The position numbers were made by a program, and so were the translations under genes. A stretch of DNA of 64,000 bases from Setophaga petechia. Lineage: Eukaryota; Chordata; Aves; Passeriformes; Parulidae. Of this stretch, positions 22,961-35,397 are shown piece after piece. The DNA is taken from NCBI GenBank assembly GCA_024362935.1, contig JANCRA010000004.1, forward strand, positions 22,918,621-22,982,620. Reading direction: 5' to 3'. Numbering within the stretch: the stretch's first letter is position 1; every line of letters starts with the position of its first letter. The notes beneath the pieces were generated by a model. The model saw only the letters and a program-made list of their open reading frames with translations. It was not told the origin of the DNA and made no database searches.

Positions 22961-25900
22961 GAAATTACTGTACTTAGCTGTTTGGTTTTTTCGTGAAGAA
23001 GAACAAATATCAATTTTTCCAATACACAGAGTCTGCTGCTAATGTTTTTGACTTCAATGTATCAAGAGAATAAACAATCAATAACTGTCTTTTTCTTCAA
23101 ACAAATCCCCCTTTACAAAGAAGAAAGTATCATTTCAACACTGCTTTCAGAGGATCTTTTTGCAGTGTGCTTTCCCTGGAGTCCAGGAAACTGACCTGTT
23201 TCCACTTGTTTATAATTCTCTATAACTGTACTTCAGTGCCCCGCAGATCAACTCTGCTCTTTATTGTGGTAATGAAAACCACCAAGGAAATTCCTTTTCT
23301 GAAGGTATTTCAATTAGAAATATCAACTTTCTAATGTCAGATCACTATGCAAAACACAAAATATGGCCCAGTTTTTCTTCCATTTCATAGCACTTGTGCA
23401 CCACTGTGACTCTACTGACTTCCACTGAGGTTTTTGTCTCTAATGTCACTGTAAGGAAGAGAGTCAAATCCACCCTAAAGAACAAGACACAATTTCTTAT
23501 GTCCACAGAAAAGTCCATGACAGTGTACTATGATTTAGAGCTCCACAGAACAAAACAGAAACTGATTGTCAGAGGTCATCTGAGGAGGTGTAGGGTGTTC
23601 ATTAGAAATTAGTACTAGAATTTATGTAGTCAAGTATATTAATTCTTAATACAGAATGCTAGCTGCTAAGCCTTTTGCAATTATACATCTATTTTAAAAA
23701 TATTTGCTTTTAAATACAGTGAAGCCATTGCTAATCATTCTTCAAAGCTTCATTTGTTGCTATTTCACCATTCAATCCACAGGAAACATGTAAATCAGAG
23801 GAAAAAAAAGTTGTTGTGGATACTAGAAATTAGATGTGTGCGAGGAAGTCTGAGTTGCAAGGAGCCTGCCTAGGCAAAAAATACTGCAGTTGTGTGACTA
23901 CTAAGGAAGAAATATAGGAAAAAGTTTAATATAATAACTTTCCCCACCCTTGGTAAGCCGTATACATCCATCCAGACCATCCCTTTCAATTAACAATTAA
24001 TTGCTGCTTTTTGAGTAGAAATTAATGCAATTATCCTCTTTAATAATGTCTATATTCTCATTTTTTCTCTTGTCCTCAATGTCCTCCCCTTTAGGACTTA
24101 AAGGCTCTTTCAGGATCTCTCATTTTTCTGCATTGTGATTTTGAGGAGAAGGGGAGGGTAGGCAGTCATTTCACCTGAGCTGGATTGAGCTCACCTCTTT
24201 GCGTTTCGCAACTGGTGGTTTCAGACCTCCAAAAGAATAAGGAGATAACACTGGTAAAGTTAAACATGATGCCAAACAGCCTCACAGACTTTTAGTGCAA
24301 TCCTCTTTCAGATAATTACGTCCATTTTCTGTTGATACAAAGTGACATTATGAAAGATGTTTTTCCTGTTCATTTCTGCACTTTTCGTCTTTTGAGAACA
24401 GAAACAGATTAGGTGTTCCCTTCTTTATAATAATGAGATGACTTAAATGATTCTTTAAAACATTTTCTTCGACTTGTACTGCTAGAACCCTTGCAACAAT
24501 TTGTACACTATCAAAGTGCTCTCTTGTTACATTAGCATGTTTAATACACTTTTCATATTCAAAAAAGCACTACACTTCACCTGTGTCTGCACATTGGAAA
24601 TAATCTAAACACATATGAAGGGGAAAAAGGTATAAGCACAGCTTTTGCAAATGAAGAAATCAATCACTTTAAAATATCAGAGCCAATTTTAATTGCAATA
24701 ACACTGTCAATAACAAAACAAAACAAAAAGAATGAAAACCTTCCATATTAAAACCTGATGTCCTAACTCAACTTATTCAAGACTGAAATAGGCAAAATTT
24801 TCATATAAAAATAATTTCTGGTTTATGTTCAACTAGTTTTCCTGCTTGTAGGGACAGAATAATGTTGGGAAAATTGTAATAAATGGTGGCAGAAAGATCC
24901 AAAGACATACATGACAGCTGAATTTCTTCTTGTCCCATAACTGATGTAAAGCTCATAGGGCAGACAAACAATTTTTCCTCACTCCGTACTTATCCTTTAT
25001 CTTTAGGGCACTCTGGAGGGCAGAAGAATGCTGGTGATCATTATATAACAATTTTATATTTCTTTTCTATTTCCCCAGACTCTTATAAGGGCATACACCT
25101 CTGTGTTCCTTCATGAGTAAGAGACTTTCCTGCTTTCTAAGTGTTGTGAGCCTTGACTCAGTTCCCTCAGTCTTCTGTGTTAAAAATGTGTTTATTTCCC
25201 CTATATGAAATTTCATGTTGTAATTTCTTTAACAGAAATGATGCTCGTACTTGACAATGCTGTGGGTATTAACATTTCAAGTAACATATTAAATTATATT
25301 ATGGGAATAATTAAAATATTCAAAGTAAAATCAAAGTAATGACATTGCACATTTGTGATTTAAAAATTCTTTTAAAAAACTTATGTCACATAAAATATCC
25401 TGGTAACTTAAAATTTTGATCATTCCACTAGATCAGGATCCTTCAGAATAATGTAAATTTACAGCAGCTAAAAAGTGTTTATGGATAGTGGGATGTGATA
25501 AATATAACTCAACCCCCAAACTATTAACCCATATAATACCATGTCTAAATTCTCAGTAAAATACTAATGATCAAAGATATTTAGCTTTTAGAAAATTATC
25601 TACTGATCATTTTCCTTTTTTTTAAAGCAGAGGTTAAAAAGCAAACAGTAAAAGCACACTACTCTCCTCTTCATGATCTGTACATATCTTCATGAGCACA
25701 GTTTATTTGCTTATAATGGGTAAAAAGAAATCCAGATTTCACTGAATTAAATGGGATTAAGATTTGGTTCTGTGTACATTAAATAAAATGGGGCTGAGAT
25801 TACTCCATATATAAAATTCTAGATATATGGCTTCTTTAAAGTAGGAGCCTCAATTGTTTCTAGCATGATTTCATAGCAAAAGAATAAAGCAGATGAGTAG

Positions 25901-26573
25901 GTGATGAGTTCTGTATTAAGAACTAATATACTCGACTACATAATTTCTAGTACTAATTTCTAATGAACACAGACAAATTTCACCATGCAAAAGAGCAACC
26001 TGCTTTATTTCAAGAGTTTCCTAATGAAAGCAGAGATTGTATTTAACAACAAAAGAAAGATTAGAAAGCATAGTCTTACTATAGCATGTTAGGCTCATGG
26101 TAATAAGATTACAGAATTAAGCCCTTAGGAAATGACTCAGAAAATTAATTAAAATTGCTTATAAATCATGCTGGCTTGATGTCCTAATGGCAATACGCTG
26201 TGCAATGACACATCAGAGACATTAGTTTGATGTCTCTGCTCCAGTCTCCCTCACTCCTTGAGGCTGTGAGAGCTAGCAGTATTGTGAAAACAGAATATTT
26301 AGTTGAAGCAATTGTAGAGACAAGAGAATTAAGTCTTAGGTGACATAGGAGTGATCCTTGCAATTGATTAAAGGGTGACACTGACCTCTTTCAAGCTGGA
26401 ACCTTCTGTAGCATGAGACCACTATGGGGATGTTGTATAAAATAAACGAAAAGGAGCTTCCAGTCTGGGGTTTGTAAGTGGGAGGGCTTGTTTGCTTTTC
26501 AGAGAACTGTGAAGTAAAAAAAGGATAAAGAAGGCACCTGTCTTTTTCTTTGGGGAAAAAAAAGGGTGTATGT

Positions 26574-26605
26574 TTTTATAAGCATATACTTTTATAAGCA
26601 TACTG
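26574..26605. repeat. 16-bp tandem duplication
   Basis: ttttataagcatatac followed by a near-identical ttttataagcatactg. A small local duplication, probably from slippage. Confidence 0.8.
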
Positions 26606-27589
26606 AGGATGAGGGATAAATTAGCTAATGTAAATATTGTTTATACTTCTCACAGGAACTGTGTTGCCTTAAAAATAATTTATTTCATGGAAGACAGGGT
26701 GGATTGCTCTTACATGGAGCAATTCCATAAAAATAGGTTTAGGTTATTTCTGTTCTCCTGCATATCTAGAAACATCTGCCAAATACAAGCAGATTACCTT
26801 CTAGAAGGCTGTTCAAGCTCAGCATGGTGAACCTGACAGAAATCTGCCTGAAAGATGCTTCAGTAGGTCACATGCCCATTTTAGTACAGCTCTATCCTTT
26901 TAGAGCTACAATTTACTTTTCTAAAAGTACTTGAATGTCAAGGGAGCATGTTAACAACTCCTGGTTGCCTATTTAAACCAGTTTAGAACATTTACTTTTG
27001 AATTCAGAAGGAAACAACTTTGCCACTTCCCTGGCAATCAGATTGATGGATGTGTAGATAATCACCTCAATCCCGACGAACTTGAAATGAGTTTTCCTGT
27101 GACATACAGAGAACTAAGCACAGGAAATAACTGACAAGATAATTAATATGCTCTACCACTGTTCATTTAAGAATAATCAACATCTTTCATTTTGCAACTG
27201 TACATATTCAATCTTTGACCATAAAGCACATGATTTTTCTCTGTTTTTTCACCTATTGTCATGGATAATCAAAAATGTTGTGGTAAATCCTTACCTATCT
27301 GTGCTATGTCATACACCAAAAATTGTTAGTTATCTAGAAATGGGGTCGTGGAGTGGGTTGGCCCCAGGGTTCCTTTTTAAGGTCGGGAGCACTCAGATAG
27401 AAGCTCTCTGGCTCTTACCTTTTCATTCTTGCAGGGAACACTGACATAGTGCAAGGCAGAAGCCTCCTTTTGTTTCCTTTGGGGCTCCTGAGGAGGTTGC
27501 TTCACACAGATCTCCAAGCAGCAATAGCAGCAACCCAAGAAGCTGCATTCCACAATCCAGCTGTGTTTCAGAGTGAGCTTCTCAGTCTG

Positions 27590-27929
27590 CAGAGCTGAGC
27601 AAGAGCCAGTCGGGGACGGGCCACCATTCTTTGGTGCTCAGTGAGAACGTTTTCATCCTTCCTGCATCGGGCAGCGCCGAGGAAGCAGCACTGGCCGGGG
27701 GAGCCCAGCGGGCAGCAGGAGGGCAGCGCTGAGCTCACCCACACACAGCCACAAGGGATCGGCCAGGCTGGCTCTGCAGGGCTGCAGCTCCCAGGCCATG
27801 CCAGCACCTTCCTTCTGCCACCAGAACGCCTTCATCAGCTTCTGTGGCCAAAGGCTGAGCTGAATGGGTCTTGTCTGCCATTTTTTTGCCTTTGCTGCCC
27901 AGATCATGAAGTCCTTAGTGGAGGGTGCC
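27590..27929. other. GC-rich, CpG-containing patch beside an LTR
   Basis: This is the sharpest composition change in the first half of the window, with many CG dinucleotides between about 27605 and 27770 (gtcggggacggg, atcgggcagcgccg, ggccggggg, cagcgggcagc) between AT-rich flanks. Open frames of 79-97 codons on both strands come from the GC richness. It could be retroviral leader or internal sequence attached to the LTR at 27930, an exapted promoter, or an unrelated GC-rich element. No primer-binding site is evident at the LTR edge. Confidence 0.4.
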
Positions 27930-28290
27930 TGTGATGTTTGTGAGGGTCCCCAAGATGAGGGAAGACATGAATCTGACTCTATGTCTCAGAAGGCTGATTT
28001 ATTATTTTATGATATGTAATATAAAATAATGCTCTACTAGAATTATACTAATGAAAGAGACAGGATACATCAGAAGGCTTAAAAAGAATAAATAATAAAA
28101 CCTGTGACTGACTCAAAGAGTCCTACACAGCAAGATGTGATTAGTCATTAAGTTAAAACAATTCACATGTTTAGATAAACAATCTCCAGATTACATTCCA
28201 GAGCAGCAAAACATGAGAAGCTGAGGCTTCTCATCTTCCTTGATGAAGAAATCCTGGCAAAGGGATTTTTCAAAAAATATCATAGTAACA
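27930..28290 (-). mobile_element. LTR, same family as the 54001-54396 LTR
   Basis: It starts TGTGATG and ends with AACA. A shared core links it to the LTR at 54001: tgtctcagaaggctgatttattattttatgata here, against a near-identical stretch there. Both have AATAAA on the minus strand (27998-28003 here), so the element points left. Flanks ggtgcc and gggacc are only a weak 6-bp match, so the target duplication is uncertain. No retroviral genes follow, so it is most likely a solo LTR. Confidence 0.65.
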
Positions 28291-29289
28291 GGGACCATCT
28301 TGGGGAGGGGCTTCTCTGCCATATTTTTTCTCTTTGTCTGGCTGGCTCTCTGTAGGTCTGAGAGATTTAGCAAATTTGTAACTAGTTATTCTCACTATTA
28401 TTTTTTGCCTGTTGCTGTTTTAATTTTTTGTAAACTGGTTTTTTTTTCATTTATATCTACTGACATTTATTTCTCTTTGTTGAATGAAAAGGAAGTGGTT
28501 AAAACTTACGGAAGTAGTTAAAACTTAAAGGGAAGGTAATTAATTTTGGAGTGTCTGCCCCTTAAATTGTCCTAAACCAAGACACCAGTCTGTAAAGGTC
28601 CTTTTAAAAATTCAGAGCCTTGAGCCTTCCCAGTGCAATCAAAATTTCAGCCCATGACTAGAATTTTAATTTTAGTCATAATATCTTGCACTGATAACAG
28701 AACTATTTTCAGTGGAGTCCTTAAAAATATTTAAAATGATAGTCTGTATTCATCAGAGAGTATAGCATGAACCTGTGTTATTTTCACTGGTTTTTTTGGA
28801 ATATGCTATTGGAAAATCTGAAGACAGATCTGCAGTGTTAGTTGTAATTGTGTGCTCAGAACACAAACCTTATTATGATTGAACACAAAGTCTCTGGAAT
28901 TAAAAAAAAAAAAAAAGTGGTAAAATTCTTGTTATTTACACAACTCAGATTGCAGAAGGCATTTTGTGAAAAATCAGACAAATAGATAGTGTGAGACCTT
29001 CACATGAGATGCAGAACCATGACATAACATCACTGCTCTAACCGCGGGGTGCTTTGACACATTGTATGGCCGCAGCTCTACAAGGTATGGATACAAACTT
29101 CTCAGGAAGGGAATGGTACCCGGAAGGGTCTTTCTACATGTGATTAGGCATCTTGAGCATCCTGGGCTAAGTCATGGAATAAAATCAGGCTGACTAAGAC
29201 TCTGAGCATTAGGATGATAAGAGAGAAAAGGAAGGTTAGTTTTGAGGTGAGAGTTTGTTACCAACAACCCTATCAAATGAAGAAGTAGT
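28291..29289. other. Unique sequence with short tandem and A-run
   Basis: No gene or mobile element recognised. It includes a 19-bp tandem duplication at 28492-28529 (ggaagtggttaaaacttac, then ggaagtagttaaaacttaa) and a run of 15 A at 28902-28916. The A-run has no polyadenylation signal upstream and no flanking duplication, so it is not treated as a retrocopy tail. Confidence 0.5.
28492..28529. repeat. 19-bp tandem duplication
   Basis: Two adjacent copies of ggaagt.gttaaaactta. with two differences. A small slippage duplication. Confidence 0.85.
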
Positions 29290-29992
29290 CAAAGTTCCAT
29301 TTTAAGCAACTCAAGGAAGTCTCTGTATCTTTATTCCCTGGTTTACAGGAGACATTAACCTCCCTGACATCTGTTGCAAGGGCAATTCATTGGGACAGAA
29401 GTAAAAGAGAGGGGATAAGGGTGTTAGAGAGCTCTGAGAAAAACTGCATGTTTGCTGGATGAATTGGGAAATGGCAGAAGCTCTACTGAACCCAATACCT
29501 GCAAAGAAGGAAGAAGACTGTACCAGCTGGGGATGGTATAGTCAATGTAGAAACCATGGTACTTAGGAAAATATGAAGATGACTTGGGAGACTGGCTTGG
29601 GTAAAGGTGGAACACATAACTCAGGTTAAGTATCAAGCAGGAGTTGTAAAAAAAGGAGTTGTGAGAACAGGCTACGGAGGAGGATTGTATGCAGGACTAC
29701 TGTTAGGAAACACAAGGGTCCCTTTTGAGTCTCAACATGAAAACTTCTATCCCTGCACTAGCAGTGAAAGAGTACACAAGGAAAATGTGGACCCAGTGCT
29801 GAACAGGAAGACTGATTTCATCCAGTGAAAATAGCTGGAAATAGATAAAGTACAGGTACTCAATAATTTTACCTTAGTCTTTACCAACAAGCTTTCAGGT
29901 CTTTGTGCCTAAAGGCAGGGTTCATGCAGGAGAGGAACTGTCAAATTTAGTGAAAAGCAAGTCCAGAATGTAGTCAATGGAATGAGGTTTCA

Positions 29993-31268
29993 TAGAACCA
30001 TACAATGTTTCAACTTGGAAGGGACCTTACAGATCCATTTAGTTCCAACCTCCCCGCCATGGACAGGGATACCATCTACCTAATCAGGTTGCTCAGGGCT
30101 ATATCCAACCTGGTGTTGAATGCTCCCAGAGATGTGGCATCCACCTCTTCCCGGCCTAAATATTTCCAGTGCCTCATTATTCACTGAGTAAAGAACTTCC
30201 TCACATCTAATTTAAATCTCTTCTCTCTTAGTTTAAAACCACTCCCCCTTACCGTATCACTACCTCTAAAAATTCCTCTCCCACCTTTTTACAAGATACC
30301 TACTGAAAGGCTTCAATAAAGTCTTGCTGGAGCCTTCATTTCTCCAGGCTGAAAAACAACTCTCAGCCTGTCTTCACAGGAAAAATTCTCCAGCTTTCAG
30401 ATCATCTTTATGGCTCTCCTCTGGCCCTACTTCATCAGGTCTTTCAGATCATCTTTATGGCTCTCCTCTGGACCTACTTTGTCAGCATCTTTCTTGTGCT
30501 GACGATCCCAGAGGTGGATGCAATATTCCAGGTGGGGTCTTATGAAAGCAGATTAAAGGGGACAAATCACCTCCCTAGCCAGCATGCTGGCCATGCCCAG
30601 GATGGGTTTGGCTTTCTGGGTTGCAAGAAAACATTGTCTGCTCATGTTCTTGTGCCTCAAGAAAACTTCCACTCCCCAAGTAATTGTCCACATAGCTGCT
30701 CTCAACAAGTTCATCTCCAAGACTATATTGAGGTATGGGATCACTCTGACCGAGGTGCACTTGGCTTATCGAACTCCATGAGGTTCTCATGGGCCCACTT
30801 TTTGATTTTTTCTGCCCCCTTAAAGGGTATTTTAACCTCCTTCTGTGTCAGCCTTGGGTCATTTGCAACTTGCTGATGTAACACTTGATCCCTATCTATG
30901 CCATTGATTAAGATATTAAAGGATGCTGGTTCTAAAATGCTGAGGGACACCACTTGTCACCAGCCTCCACCCAGACACAGAGCCAGGGCGCAACCCTGTG
31001 CCTGCATCCATCCAGCCAGCTCCTTACTCAACAAACTGTCCACCCTTCAAATGCATCTCTCCAATTTGGAGAAGAGGATCACGGGTGGGACCATGTTGAA
31101 GGCCTAACAAAACACTAGGTAGATGACATTGGTCAGTCTTCCCTTGTTGCCATCACTCCACTATAGAAAGCCACAAGACTGGTCAGGCACAATTTGTTCT
31201 CATTACAGTCATGCTGACTATCTTGGATCACCTACTTGTCCTGTACGTACCTAGAGGTTTGTATTTGA
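29993..31268 (-). repeat. CR1 LINE, minus strand, inserted in older CR1
   Basis: Begins at the CR1 3' terminus (catagaaccatacaatg, reading inward to ggaagggaccttacagatcc and ccgccatggacagggatacc) and extends to the reverse-transcriptase region (ggtggggtcttatgaaagcag; gatgggtttggctttctggg; gaactccatgaggttctcatgggccc; taggtagatgacattggtcag; caggcacaatttgttctc). The 5' side is truncated near 31268, as is usual for CR1. It is less diverged than the plus-strand CR1 that contains it, which fits a younger insertion. No open ORF2 remains. Confidence 0.85.
30394..30487. repeat. 47-bp tandem duplication inside CR1
   Basis: The unit beginning ctttcagatcatctttatgg at 30394 is repeated from 30441. The first 31 bases are identical and the rest diverged. 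CR1 elements normally have a single copy of this stretch, so it is a local post-insertion duplication. Confidence 0.85.
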
Positions 31269-32630
31269 AGATGATGAAGGAGTCTAATGTTCCTTCAAAC
31301 CTTATCCCTATCATCTTTGAAATGTCATGGAAATGGGGGAAATTTTGTGACACCTAGAGAAAGACAAATACTGTCTTTGAAACATACTAAAAGAATGATC
31401 CAAAGAAGTCCAAACTTGTCAATCTTGTTTCAGTCTCTGGGAAAATCATGGACTGAGCCCATTTGGAGCCCATTTCTGGGTACATGGAAAAGAGGATGTT
31501 TGGGAAATCAGCCTGAAGGTACTAGGTTTAAATCATGCCTGAACACCTAATTTCCTTCAGTAATGAAATTACTGTATTTGCAGATGATGGAAGAATGGTA
31601 GATGCAATCTAATTCACCTGTAGCAATGTTTTCAGCACAGTCACCACAACAACCTTAATTACATAGTGAAGTGTTTGGGCCTATATGGAAGGCCAGGTAG
31701 ATGACTGGAAAACTGATTTCACCAGTAGGCTCAAAAAGTAGAAATTAATAATTTGATCTCTATGTGGAGTCTGGCTTCAAGGGGACTGCTGCAAAGTTCT
31801 GTCCTGGGGCCAGCAGAGTGCACTGTCAATGAGTTTGTGGATATCAGCCTTGGGGAAACGAACACAGTTGGAGGCAGGGTTGGCATTCAGAGGCACCTAG
31901 GTTGGATAAATGATTGGGCCACGCAGAATCTGATAAGATTCAACAATGACACAGGTTGAGCCTTGGACAGGCAGAGCTCCTGACAGTGACACATACTGGA
32001 GATGGTTCAGTCAGTGAGAATTTCTCTGGAGATGAACTGAAAACTGTGGGGAGCATCAAAATGTGCACCCAGGCAGTAACAAAGGGCCAGCAGTGCATTT
32101 TCTGTGTGAAAAATGACATGAGGTTGAGGCTGGTGATTATCTTCATTGTCTCAGCACTTCTTAATGCAGCATCTACATCTAAATGCAGCAACCAATTTGG
32201 GGCCACCTAGTACAATAAAAATTTCCAGAAACTGAAACAAATTCGGCAGAAGGCAACCAGGATGGTCAATGGCTGGACTATTTAGCCTGCCAGCAGAAGT
32301 TGTGGAACTAGTTTGTTCACCTTGGAGAAGGAACAGATCAAAAAGCGATCTTTCAGCGCTTACACAGAGATGAACAAGGAGCTGGGACAAGAAAAAGAGG
32401 CTACAGTTACAGATGAGAACATATTTTTCCCCATCGGACTAATTAAGTGATGGAACTGCGTGCCCAAACAGACTGAGAAATTTCTGTCCTTATTTTTCAG
32501 GACCCAATTGGATAATGCACTGAGCAATCCTTCCTGAATTCAAACACAGACCCTGTTTATAGCAGGTAGCTGGACTATAGGTCTCCTGAGGTCCTTTCCA
32601 GCTTGAATGATTCAGAGAATATAGCACTTT

Positions 32631-35084
32631 ACTTGTAAAAGAGCATTAAAATAGTACATTGCTAGGAATTACAAAGAAAAGATTTACCTTTCCACAAATT
32701 GTTGATGCATCTCCAGATGTCTTTAAAAGTATTTTTAACTACTGGGGGAAAGGGGTGGGCTCGAACAGCAGTACAGCTATTTTAATGTGAATCAAAATAA
32801 TCTAACTTGTGTGACACTATCACAAAAAAATGGCATTCTGATAAATGTGTCATCATATCACACAATCCAACATTAACATATAGTGACCCAATGACATGAT
32901 AAAGTGAAATTTTAGGGCAGCAATTCTTTATTTGACAGTCTGCCATTCCCATATTTCTTTGGAAAGAAAAATACAAGGAACAAAACTTTTCTTATGACTT
33001 TGACACCTTACTTTCTCCAGTCACAGCCAGTGGTATTTTATAAAAAAATGAAAACAAGAAAAAAGCTTTAATTGTGAAAGATTTATTTTATGTTGCTGAA
33101 TTTTACAGGTTTAATAGTGGTATTGACACTAGTTACTAGTTTTCTTGGTAATTCTGAAGTTCAATGTTCAGTTCTAATTTTCAAATATAATCCTAAAAAC
33201 CACATAATGATAGTACTTGATACAATGATTTTAACATCTGTTGACTTAAATGCCAGCATCATTCTAAGTCAAATTTAAAAGGTTTTCACAAAATTAGGGA
33301 ATAATCTACAAATTTTACTCATGCATTAGAAAAATGCCTGCAAGCCATTTTTCACTAGACATTAATAGTTTTGAAGCCACTGCACCTTCAGTAATCTTTA
33401 CATTGTAAGAATTCAAATTTAAGTTCAATGCTAAAGTAAAAATTCAGATTGGTACCTTCATCATAATTAATTTTTAGCAAAAGGCAAAACTGTGTGTGAA
33501 CTTGTTTGGTGCATTTCAGGATGTAAGACTGTGATATTAAAATAGTTTCCTGTCAATGCCAATATATGTGTGAAGCTGGCTGTTATTTTCCAGGGCTTTA
33601 AGGTATGGGATATACCTTGGCTCAATACAGCTGAGTTAAAGTGTGATTTAGGGTCTGAGAAGCATTGCATAAATTAGTGGATTTTGTTTGCAGATATTAA
33701 AAGCATTGTCAGAAACAAAAATAATTAAAGCATAAGATTAGAGGAATAGTGAAAAAAAGGATATAAAATAGGAATTGTGTGGAGAAAATGAGTATTTTTA
33801 TTTTTTCATTTCCATTTAACTGCTTCAAAGTCATCAACTTAAAAAATTTAAAAATGAGAGATAAGTCCTTTGGCATTCTCTACTTGTACTTGAGTCTAGA
33901 ATTGCTACTTTCAGTGAGTCTTCATTCAGACCAGGCATTTGAAATATACAGCTTCCTTTCAGAAGACATCTGAATGCACAATCTCACCATCCTCTTCTGA
34001 GACACAACTTTCTAGTGTCTTGTGATTGTGCTAATTCTCCCTCTATAAACTAAATATGTCTTGAAACATACATCAGTATAGACTAGTAGTCTTTTTCTAC
34101 AGGATTCTTCAGGTGTGGGTTCATCCCTTTTCTAGTATGCAAATATTTCTGTCCACACAGTGTATCCACGAGCCACAATCCTCTGAAAAAGATTTTCAGG
34201 AAATATTGTAAGAATAAATAATCATTTGTTTTACCCCATTGCCTAAATCTAAGTATAGCCTTACCTACTTGTATAGATGATCTGCATGCATCTGTCTGCT
34301 CCAATGCATCAGAATGTGTTTAGGGCCTAAATTAATTGTAATAGCAATAGTGATGGCAAAGAAACTGAGGTCACAGCAGCAAAGCAAACTTGAGAAAATC
34401 CTTCTGTCATGCTGAAGATAGAAAAGTGAGAACATAGGTGAGAGACATCAAGAGTTGCATGCTGATGTCTTGTTGCCAAAAGGGGGATAATGTGTCTTTC
34501 CTCCTTACAAAAAAGTTACCACTTCTTAGGAGGAGAAAAAGAATTGGCTTTGGGAATACCACTCAATTGGGATCCCTTTGGCATCCCACTCATTTCACAT
34601 GACAGAGTGCAAACTGTACCTGATGGTTCTGCTTCTCTTCCCAAGCATCCCTTTCAGATCTTGCTCTGTGGAATTCAGAAGGGTTCCTCTTCCAAATACT
34701 GTGACTTGAAGGGGTAAAACCAGGGTGCTCTATTGCTATTTCCATCTACTACAGAGTGTCAAGCTTCTCCACTGGTTTTACTTTTCATTGATGTGTAATG
34801 CCTTTATTTTGAATAGTGATAACAAATGGATTCATGCTGGGAGGCTCTCAATGACTGTAATGTAAAATGGCCTGGAAACATCACAGAATAAATTTGAATG
34901 TAAATATCTATAAACTAGGGAAAAGACCGAGAACATTGCCTCCTTCCTATTATTTTTATGAATCACCATATAGTAAGAACTATGCTACCTGTTGTGTGCA
35001 TAAGATTCTTTTTCGACATGGATCAAAGACAACTTAAAATTTTAAAAATTCAAAGAAATTTCAAAGAAATTGAAATTTAAGAAA
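32631..35084. other. Unique AT-rich sequence, no gene seen
   Basis: No repeat insertion, RNA gene or exon recognised. Open frames of up to 75 codons (for example 34490-34717) lack features. Confidence 0.45.
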
Positions 35085-35397
35085 GAGTGAATTAACCATA
35101 TCTAAGAGTTTCAGCCTTCTGGTACCTAAGGGAGGCTTAAAGTGAAGTTGGGGACCAACATTTCATCAGGGCCTGTGGCAACAGGAGAAGGCTCCACTAA
35201 AAGAGGGCTGGATAAAAAGAAGAAGTTTTATGATGATAGTCATAAAAGAGTGTCACAAGTTGCCCAAAGAGATGGAGGGTATCCCATCCCTGTGAACATT
35301 CAAGATCAGGTTAGACAGGGCTCTGAGCAACCTGACTTCCTCATCCAACTAGATGACCTTTAAAGGTCATTTCCAAAGTATATTATGATTCTAGGAT
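35085..35397 (+). repeat. CR1 3'-end fragment, plus strand
   Basis: Reads as CR1 3' UTR in the forward sense: tggcaacaggagaaggctcc, aagttgcccaaagagatgg, gatcaggttagacagggctc, tgagcaacctgac, ctagatgacctttaaaggtc, and a degenerate octamer tail tattatgattcta. The left boundary near 35085-35125 is approximate. Confidence 0.72.

Larger units (their letters stand above)
17331..27400. other. Ten-kilobase repeat-free, gene-free block
   Basis: I recognise no CR1, LTR or other insertion, no RNA gene and no supported exon. The sequence is AT-rich with a few low-complexity spots: a T/G-rich tract at 19896-19960, AAAAC repeats at 24711-24728, and a 16-bp direct duplication at 26574-26605. The segment 22340-22960 stands out in composition and motif content. 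Such insertion-poor DNA in an otherwise repeat-invaded window may be under constraint, but it may equally be old, unrecognised decay. Confidence 0.45.
29290..32630 (+). repeat. Old CR1 LINE, plus strand, split by another CR1
   Basis: The left arm (29290-29985) carries endonuclease and linker sequence of ORF2 (ggtttacaggagacattaacctcc; aaggaaaatgtggacccagtgctgaac; ttaccttagtctttaccaac; ctttgtgcctaaaggcaggg). The right arm (about 31270-32630) continues with reverse transcriptase and 3' sequence (gtcatggaaatggggg; tgatgatggaagaatgg; attgggccacgcagaatctg; gaggtcctttccagcttgaatgattc). The break is filled by the minus-strand CR1 at 29993-31268. The copy is heavily diverged, with frequent stops and gaps. 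Confidence 0.75.

Noticed and set aside
28540..28920. Possible processed retrocopy ending in a 15-A run
   Set aside because: No polyadenylation signal before the A-run, no flanking duplication and no recognisable coding frame.
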